9,912 nucleotides of DNA from an uncultured Collinsella sp. (GTDB lineage Bacteria; Actinomycetota; Coriobacteriia; Coriobacteriales; Coriobacteriaceae): NCBI GenBank assembly GCA_902465465.1, contig CABQNF010000023.1:1-9912 (forward strand), given 5' to 3'. How positions within the stretch are numbered: the first letter of the stretch is position 1; every line of letters begins with the position of its first letter. The notes beneath the pieces are model-generated. The model saw only the letters and a list, made by a program, of their open reading frames with translations, was not told the origin of the DNA and made no database searches. A program made the position numbers and the translations under genes. Positions 5,774 to 9,912 of the stretch are shown here, one piece after another.

Positions 5774-7849
5774 CTACTTGGCGCGACCCTCCTCATAGCG
5801 CTCGACCAGCTTGGCCTGAACGTCATAGGGAACCTGCTCGTAGCCAGCGGGCTTCATGGTAAAGTCACCCGTGCCGCGCGTGATAGAGCGCAGGCGCGTC
5901 GAGTAATCCGTCAGCTCGGCGAGAGGTGCCTGGGCAATGACCACGGTGTCGCCGCGCTCATCGGTCTCCATGCCCGTCACGCGACCGCGCGATGCCGAGA
6001 TGTCACCCATCACGGCGCCGGCGTAGCTCTCGGGGATAGTCACCGTGATTTCCTCGATGGGCTCCAGCACCACTGGGTCGGCATCGGCACATGCCTTGCG
6101 CAGGCCGATGCGAGCCGCCGCGCGGAACGCCATCTCGTTGGAGTCGACGCTGTGATACGAGCCGTCGTACACAGCCACGCGAATGCCCGTGAGCGGATAG
6201 CCGGCAATAATACCGTCCTTCATGGTCTCCTGGACACCCTTGTCCACGGCGGGGATGAGCGAGCGCGGGATGCGACCACCCACGACCTCGTCTACAAACT
6301 CATAGCCGTCGCTCGTGCCGTCGGGCCCAATGAGCGGCTCCACGCGCAGCCAGCAGTCGCCGTACTGACCGGCGCCGCCGGTCTGCTTCTTATGGCGGCC
6401 CTGGGCACTTGCCGTACGGCGAATGGTCTCGCGATACGGAATGCGGATCGGCACGCTCTTGGCAGCGACCTTGGTGCGGTCCTCCAGACGGTTGAGCAGC
6501 ACCGAAACCTGCGCCTCACCAACGGCGGAGATAATGGTCTGGCCGGTCTCCTCGTCGCGGTCGATGCTCATAGTCGGATCGGCCTTACAGGCCTTCTCGA
6601 TAAACGTATAGAGCTTCTCTTCGTCCCCGCGATTCTCGGCCTCGATGGCAATGCGGTACTGCGAGTTGGGGAACTTAAACGCCGCAGCCTCGACCTTGCC
6701 GGTAATCGAGAGCGTATCGCCCGTCTCGGCCGCCAGCTTGGGTGCCACGATGATGTCACCGGCATAAGCGTGGCCAACCTCGGTCATATCGCGGCCGCAC
6801 ATCACATACAGGTGGGCCAGACGATCGCTCTTGCGGGTACGCGCGTTGATCAGCTCAAGGCCCGGCTCAAGCGTGCCCGTCAGCACCTTGATAAAGCTGA
6901 TGCGACCCTGCTGCGGATCGGCCAGCGTCTTAAACACAAACGCCACCGGACGGTCATCGTCACTCGAGATCTTAAGCGAATCGCCGTCGATAAGCGGCAT
7001 CTCGCCGTAGTCGGTCGGCGCCGGGAAGTACGTCGCGATGTCGTCCATCAGCGAGTTGACGCCCTGCTCCTTAATGCAATCGCCCGCAAAGACCGGCACA
7101 AAGATGCGCTCGGCGATCGCCTTCGACAGCAGGCCTTCAAGCTCCTCCTGCGTCAGCGTCTCCTCGCCTTCCAAGTACTTCATCATCAGTTCATCGTCAG
7201 CCTCGGCCACCAGCTCGCACAGATGGTCATGGGCCTCCTCGGCCTGGGCACGATACTCCTCGGGAATCTCCGACTCAACGGCTTCGGTGCCGTTGCAATG
7301 GCGCGCCTTCATGCGCACCAGGTCGATGATGCCGTCAAAGTCCTCGCCCTCGCCCCAGGGAAGGGTCACGGCGCCCAGGCGCGTGCCAAAGCGCTCCTGC
7401 AGCAGGTCCATCGTGGTCGCAAAGCTGGCCTCGGAGCGCGACAGGCGGTTTACGAACACCGCACGCGCCAGGCGCAGGTCCTCGTCGGCATACCAGAGCT
7501 TAACCGTCGTAGGCTGCGGGCCGGCCTCAGCGTCGACCACAAACAGCGCCGTCTCGCAGACGCTCATCGCGGCAAAGGCGTCGCCGATAAAATCGGGGTA
7601 GCACGGGGCATCGAGCACATTGATGCGCGCGCCCTTCCAGTCGATCGGCGCGATGGTCGTCGAGATGGAGAATGAACGCTTGACCTCTTCGGGGTCATAG
7701 TCGAGCGTGGGCTTGGTGCCGTCGTGGCCGCCCAGGCGGGCGGTCTTGCCGGAAAGGTGGAGCATGGCCTCGGCGAGTGAAGTCTTGCCCACCCCGCCTT
7801 GGCCTACGAGCACCACGTTCCTTACGTTACCGGTCTTGGGAGCACCCAT
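5774..7849 (-). CDS. Elongation factor G-like protein (EF-G2/PRK12740 type) with degenerate GTPase motifs
   Basis: The protein has 691 residues. I start at the ATG at 7849, which has AAGGAGGT four bases upstream; the frame stays open upstream without a better start. EF-G domain order is complete: G domain (about 10-280), beta-barrel domain II (300-385, 'KVLTGTLEPGLEL'), III (392-465), IV (466-595, with 'GRHKKQTGGAGQYGDCW' at 484-500) and V (596-675). The P-loop GQGGVGKT (16-23) is intact. The usual DTPGH/Y of G3 reads DAPCY (80-84) and the usual NKxD of G4 reads NRLS (134-137), so the Gly of G3 and the Asp that selects guanine are both missing. Canonical EF-G moves tRNA and mRNA through the ribosome. 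This paralog type has no settled role, and here GTP binding or specificity may be altered. It is unlikely to be the main fusA, which normally sits beside rpsL/rpsG. It appears to be transcribed alone. Confidence 0.87.
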   Translation of the reverse strand: MGAPKTGNVRNVVLVGQGGVGKTSLAEAMLHLSGKTARLGGHDGTKPTLDYDPEEVKRSFSISTTIAPIDWKGARINVLDAPCYPDFIGDAFAAMSVCETALFVVDAEAGPQPTTVKLWYADEDLRLARAVFVNRLSRSEASFATTMDLLQERFGTRLGAVTLPWGEGEDFDGIIDLVRMKARHCNGTEAVESEIPEEYRAQAEEAHDHLCELVAEADDELMMKYLEGEETLTQEELEGLLSKAIAERIFVPVFAGDCIKEQGVNSLMDDIATYFPAPTDYGEMPLIDGDSLKISSDDDRPVAFVFKTLADPQQGRISFIKVLTGTLEPGLELINARTRKSDRLAHLYVMCGRDMTEVGHAYAGDIIVAPKLAAETGDTLSITGKVEAAAFKFPNSQYRIAIEAENRGDEEKLYTFIEKACKADPTMSIDRDEETGQTIISAVGEAQVSVLLNRLEDRTKVAAKSVPIRIPYRETIRRTASAQGRHKKQTGGAGQYGDCWLRVEPLIGPDGTSDGYEFVDEVVGGRIPRSLIPAVDKGVQETMKDGIIAGYPLTGIRVAVYDGSYHSVDSNEMAFRAAARIGLRKACADADPVVLEPIEEITVTIPESYAGAVMGDISASRGRVTGMETDERGDTVVIAQAPLAELTDYSTRLRSITRGTGDFTMKPAGYEQVPYDVQAKLVERYEEGRAK

Positions 7850-8052
7850 GATGACCTCCTTGCAGGGCCGCGCGCAATGCGCGACGCCAACGGGGAGAGT
7901 TCGCGGTCGGTGCCATCCCGGGAGCAGCATGGTCGGCAGCCGAGCCGACTCACCCTCCAAATGTCCTATGCCACCACCCTACCCTCACGGGCGGCTGTCC
8001 ATGCATACCTTTCGGCGCACGTATGAATACAGGCGGCGAGAGGAAGAGACAA
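7850..8052 (-). promoter_or_regulatory. Candidate promoter and long leader of the EF-G-like gene
   Basis: On the - strand TTGTCT (8052-8047) and TATTCA (8029-8024) are 17 bp apart, a plausible sigma-70-type promoter. It would leave a leader of about 170 nt. That leader is GC-rich and can form small hairpins, such as GTCGGC (7932-7937) with GCCGAC (7944-7949) and a GCGC-ATT-GCGC stem near 7872-7882 just before AAGGAGG. I recognise no known riboswitch or leader peptide in it. Confidence 0.4.
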
Positions 8053-8084
8053 GCTTGTGAGGCGATTATTGAACCCCGTCGATG

Positions 8085-8125
8085 CAAACAAAAAGCCGCC
8101 ACAGACCGTAAGACCTGAGGCGGCT
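8085..8125 (-). terminator. Intrinsic terminator of the amino acid transporter operon
   Basis: On the - strand AGCCGCC (8125-8119) pairs with GGCGGCT (8100-8094). An inner CAGG/TCTG stem lies across a T-T mismatch, and TTTTTGTTTG follows (8094-8085). It lies 35 bp after the ATPase stop. An overlapping TGAGGCG/CGCCTCA hairpin (8116-8122 with 8127-8133) could compete with it. Confidence 0.78.
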
Positions 8126-8159
8126 TCGCCTCAATTAATAGTTGAGTAAATACCTGAGC

Positions 8160-8924
8160 CTATCCCTCGATACGGCTCAAGAACTCACGGGTGCGCTGCT
8201 CACGCGGATGGTCGATGACCTGCTCGGCAGGACCCTCCTCGACAATGCGGCCGCCATCCATAAAGACCACGCGGTCGGCAACATCGCGCGCAAACTGCAT
8301 TGCGTGGGTCACAATCACCATCGTCATATTCTGCGCGGCAAGGTCTTTAATGACACGCAGCACCTCGGCCGTCAGCTCGGGATCGAGTGCCGAGGTCGGC
8401 TCGTCAAAGAACAGGATCTCCGGATCAAGCGCCAAGGCGCGGGCGATACTCACACGCTGTTGCTGACCGCCCGAAAGCTCACATGGCACCTTGTTCTCGT
8501 TGCCCGTAAGCCCCATCTGCGCGATCAACTCGCGCGCACGAGCTTCCGCCTGCTCGCGCGGGCGCTTAAGCACGCGGATCGGCGCGTCGATGATGTTTTT
8601 CATCACGGTATAGTGCGGGAACAGGTTGTAATTTTGGAACACCAGGCCGAATCGCGAGCGTGCCCGCTTGGGCACATCGCCCTTCGCATAGACCGCGCCC
8701 GAACCCGCATCCGTCGCAACGGCAAGGTCGCCAAACGAGAGCGAGCCTCCGTCGAGCGTCTCGAGCAGCGTGGCACACCGCAGCAGCGTGGACTTGCCGC
8801 CACCCGAAGGCCCGATAATCGCCACGACCTCTCCACGCTTTACCTCGAGCGAGATATCCTTGAGCACCTCATTGCCGCCAAACGCCTTGCGAGCGTTCGA
8901 TATATTCATTACCGAATTAATCAT
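8160..8924 (-). CDS. Polar amino acid ABC transporter ATP-binding protein (GlnQ/HisP family)
   Basis: The protein has 254 residues from the ATG at 8924, which overlaps the permease stop by 8 bp (8917-8924), a sign of translational coupling. An ATG five codons in (8909) is the alternative. All nucleotide-binding motifs are present: Walker A GPSGGGKST (38-46), Q-loop Q97 in 'VFQNYNLFPHYTV', signature LSGGQQQR (150-157), Walker B ILFFDEPTSALDP (170-182) and H-loop H207 in 'VTHAMQFA'. Length and motif wording match the PAAT (polar amino acid) family. As a dimer on the cytoplasmic face it drives uptake by ATP hydrolysis through the permease encoded upstream. An insertion of about 15 residues around 70-87 ('VATDAGSGAVYAKGD') replaces a usually shorter loop before the Q-loop. 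The substrate cannot be read from this subunit. It is the last gene of the operon. Confidence 0.92.
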   Translation of the reverse strand: MINSVMNISNARKAFGGNEVLKDISLEVKRGEVVAIIGPSGGGKSTLLRCATLLETLDGGSLSFGDLAVATDAGSGAVYAKGDVPKRARSRFGLVFQNYNLFPHYTVMKNIIDAPIRVLKRPREQAEARARELIAQMGLTGNENKVPCELSGGQQQRVSIARALALDPEILFFDEPTSALDPELTAEVLRVIKDLAAQNMTMVIVTHAMQFARDVADRVVFMDGGRIVEEGPAEQVIDHPREQRTREFLSRIEG

Positions 8925-9570
8925 GGTAGTAATCCAATTTTTTCTCGGCGGCGCCCAGCAGCATCTCGACAACGAAATTAAAGACCCAGTAAATCAGCGC
9001 CGCAATCGCAAACGGCACCATGCTCACCTGCGAGGCGACCAGCGCCTTGGCCGTCGAGAACATCTCACCCACGCCAATGGCAAACGCCAGCGACGTGTCC
9101 TTGACCAGCGTGATGATCTCGTTGCCCATCGCAGGCAGAATACGCTTGGCGACCTGCGGCATCACGATATACAGAAACGTCTGCATGCGCGAATAGCCCA
9201 GCACCTCGGCAGCCTCGTATTGACCGCGCGGAATGGACTGCAGGCCCGAGCGATAGATCTCGGCAAAGTAACCGGCGTAGTTGATGATGAACGCCACGAC
9301 GCACGCCGTCCACTTGGAATCGGGCGTGAGCGAAATGCCAAACACGTAGTACGGGGCAAAGTAGATGGCAAACATCTGCAGCATGAGCGGCGTACCGCGC
9401 ATGACCGAAATGTAGATGCGCGCAATCCAGCGAAGCGGCGCGATTTTGCTCATGCGCATAAACGCCACGGGGATTCCCAGCGGAATCGACCCCAGCAGCG
9501 TCAGCACAAACAACTGCAAACTGACCAAGAATCCCTGGCCAAGCATCTGCATCATGACCTGGATAGACAA
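8917..9570 (-). CDS. Polar amino acid ABC transporter permease (HisM/GlnP family)
   Basis: The protein has 217 residues, the normal size for this family. Hydrophobic segments lie at about 14-37, 60-78, 86-103, 157-175 and 184-205, consistent with five membrane helices. The cytoplasmic EAA loop, which couples to the ATPase, reads EIYRSGLQSIPRGQYEAAEVLG at 104-125 and runs on to 'MPQ' (137-139). I place the start at TTG (9570-9568), because AAGGAG lies 8 nt upstream of it and about 23 nt from the first ATG (9555). It would form the membrane channel, probably as a homodimer since only one permease gene is seen. It follows the binding protein gene across a 139-bp gap that holds a large palindrome and overlaps the ATPase gene by 8 bp. 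Confidence 0.92.
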   Translation of the reverse strand: MSIQVMMQMLGQGFLVSLQLFVLTLLGSIPLGIPVAFMRMSKIAPLRWIARIYISVMRGTPLMLQMFAIYFAPYYVFGISLTPDSKWTACVVAFIINYAGYFAEIYRSGLQSIPRGQYEAAEVLGYSRMQTFLYIVMPQVAKRILPAMGNEIITLVKDTSLAFAIGVGEMFSTAKALVASQVSMVPFAIAALIYWVFNFVVEMLLGAAEKKLDYYHD

Positions 9571-9609
9571 CCTACCTTCTCCTTCGCAGCAACAGAACGG
9601 CTGATCTTA

Positions 9610-9720
9610 TTCTCAAATAGGCACAGTGCCCAAGATTGCGAGCGACAAGCCCGACGAAGCGTACTTTGGTACGCGAGGAGGGTTGGAGCCGCAAGGTTGG
9701 GTGCTGTGGCTATTTGAGAA
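9610..9720. repeat. 111-bp imperfect palindrome between binding protein and permease genes
   Basis: Outer arms TTCTCAAATAG (9610-9620) and CTATTTGAGAA (9710-9720) are exact inverted repeats. Pairing continues inward: CACAG/CTGTG (9622-9626 with 9704-9708), CCCAA/TTGGG (9629-9633 with 9697-9701), TTGCG/CGCAA (9636-9640 with 9690-9694) and the tip GCGTAC-TTTG-GTACGC (9659-9674). The right arm includes the stop codon of the binding protein (9710-9712). In the mRNA this gives a long interrupted hairpin within the operon. No T-run follows, so it is better read as an mRNA stabiliser or attenuating structure, or as an inserted repeat element. Confidence 0.8.
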
Positions 9721-9912
9721 CCCAGTTGTCGAAGGAAAGACCGTAATCCGCATACTTGTCGCACAGGTCCTTAACCGTACCGTCCTCGTAGAGCGCCTTG
9801 AGCGACTCGGTCACGGCATCGGCCGACTTGGTGTCGCCCTTCTTAAAGCCGACGGCGTAGTGCTCGCTGGACAGCGGCTCATCAAGCTGCGTATAAGCAT
9901 CGGGCTTGGCGG
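9710..9912 (-). CDS. Polar amino acid ABC transporter substrate-binding protein, C-terminal part (partial, 5' end outside window)
   Basis: The - strand frame is open from the window edge to TAG at 9712-9710 and gives 67 complete codons. The end reads 'LSSEHYAVGFKKGDTKSADAV' (about 13-33), then 'LKALYEDGTVKDLCDKYAD' and 'NWVLK'. This is the typical last lobe of family 3 extracellular solute-binding proteins, in which 'YGIAVKKGN..L...VN.AL..L..DGT...I..KW' is usual. It should be a lipoprotein or secreted protein that captures an amino acid and delivers it to the permease, but its signal sequence and ligand-contact residues are outside the window. It is the first of the three transporter genes visible here, and its stop codon lies in the right arm of the large palindrome. 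Confidence 0.88.
   Translation of the reverse strand, partial: AKPDAYTQLDEPLSSEHYAVGFKKGDTKSADAVTESLKALYEDGTVKDLCDKYADYGLSFDNWVLK

Noticed and set aside
4569..5798. 409-codon open frame on the + strand overlapping the endonuclease
   Set aside because: Its product is Arg/Pro/Ser/Thr-rich and runs through the shared terminator. It is a frame shadow of the nuclease gene, which has a signal peptide, catalytic motif and ribosome binding site.
5696..7675. 659-codon open frame on the + strand, antisense to the EF-G-like gene
   Set aside because: Its product is a low-complexity His/Arg/Leu/Ala-rich sequence with no recognisable domain. It is explained by high GC codon bias of the opposite strand, which has a clear EF-G protein and a strong ribosome binding site.
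7850..7960. N-terminal extension of the EF-G-like protein by 37 residues
   Set aside because: The extended start is a TTG without good support and the extra residues resemble no EF-G. AAGGAGGT sits right before the ATG at 7849, where the family homology begins.
7850..8090. Riboswitch, tRNA or leader peptide in the EF-G-like leader
   Set aside because: I see only small GC hairpins, with no conserved riboswitch core, cloverleaf or plausible short frame with a ribosome binding site.
8770..9717. 315-codon open frame on the + strand opposite the ABC transporter genes
   Set aside because: The translation is rich in Arg, His, Asp and Gln without domains. The opposite strand has unmistakable transporter proteins, and this frame crosses the palindrome and gene boundaries.

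Overview
The window is GC-rich, gene-dense bacterial DNA. A gut actinobacterium of the class Coriobacteriia, Collinsella-like, fits best. This is an inference from protein style (LacI-type regulator, EF-G2-like factor, GlnQ/HisM-type transporter, secreted EndA-like nuclease), strong AAGGAGG-type ribosome binding sites and a TTG start; no 16S or other marker gene is present.

Layout: (1) 1-414, + strand, 3' end of a LacI/GalR-family regulator, facing (2) 528-1153, - strand, a HAD phosphatase/phosphomutase gene that appears frameshifted near its N-terminus. A perfect 20-bp-arm hairpin between them can terminate both. (3) 1327-2205, + strand, a LarE-type PP-loop sulfur transferase with three cysteines of the cluster-binding kind. 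It is divergent from the HAD gene across an AT-rich region with a palindrome. (4) 2380-4505, an island bounded by two near-identical 51-bp direct repeats. It holds one - strand gene for an AlbA_2/GHKL-ATPase/winged-helix protein, preceded by about 200 bp with eight exact copies of TCTCTAA/TTAGAGA, one pair forming a perfect 24-bp palindrome inside the likely promoter. (5) 4661-5644, + strand, an exported DNA/RNA non-specific endonuclease whose ribosome binding site lies in a possible hairpin. (6) 5774-7849, - strand, an EF-G-like translation factor with degenerate GTPase motifs; a shared terminator separates it from the nuclease gene. (7) 8160-9912, - strand, a polar amino acid ABC transporter operon in the order binding protein (partial), permease, ATPase. 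A 111-bp imperfect palindrome lies between binding protein and permease, and a terminator follows the ATPase.

Most genes are unrelated housekeeping or accessory functions. Only the transporter genes clearly form one operon. The part most likely to be new is the repeat-bounded regulator with its dense operator-like array, which looks like a self-contained, self-regulated module of unknown purpose.
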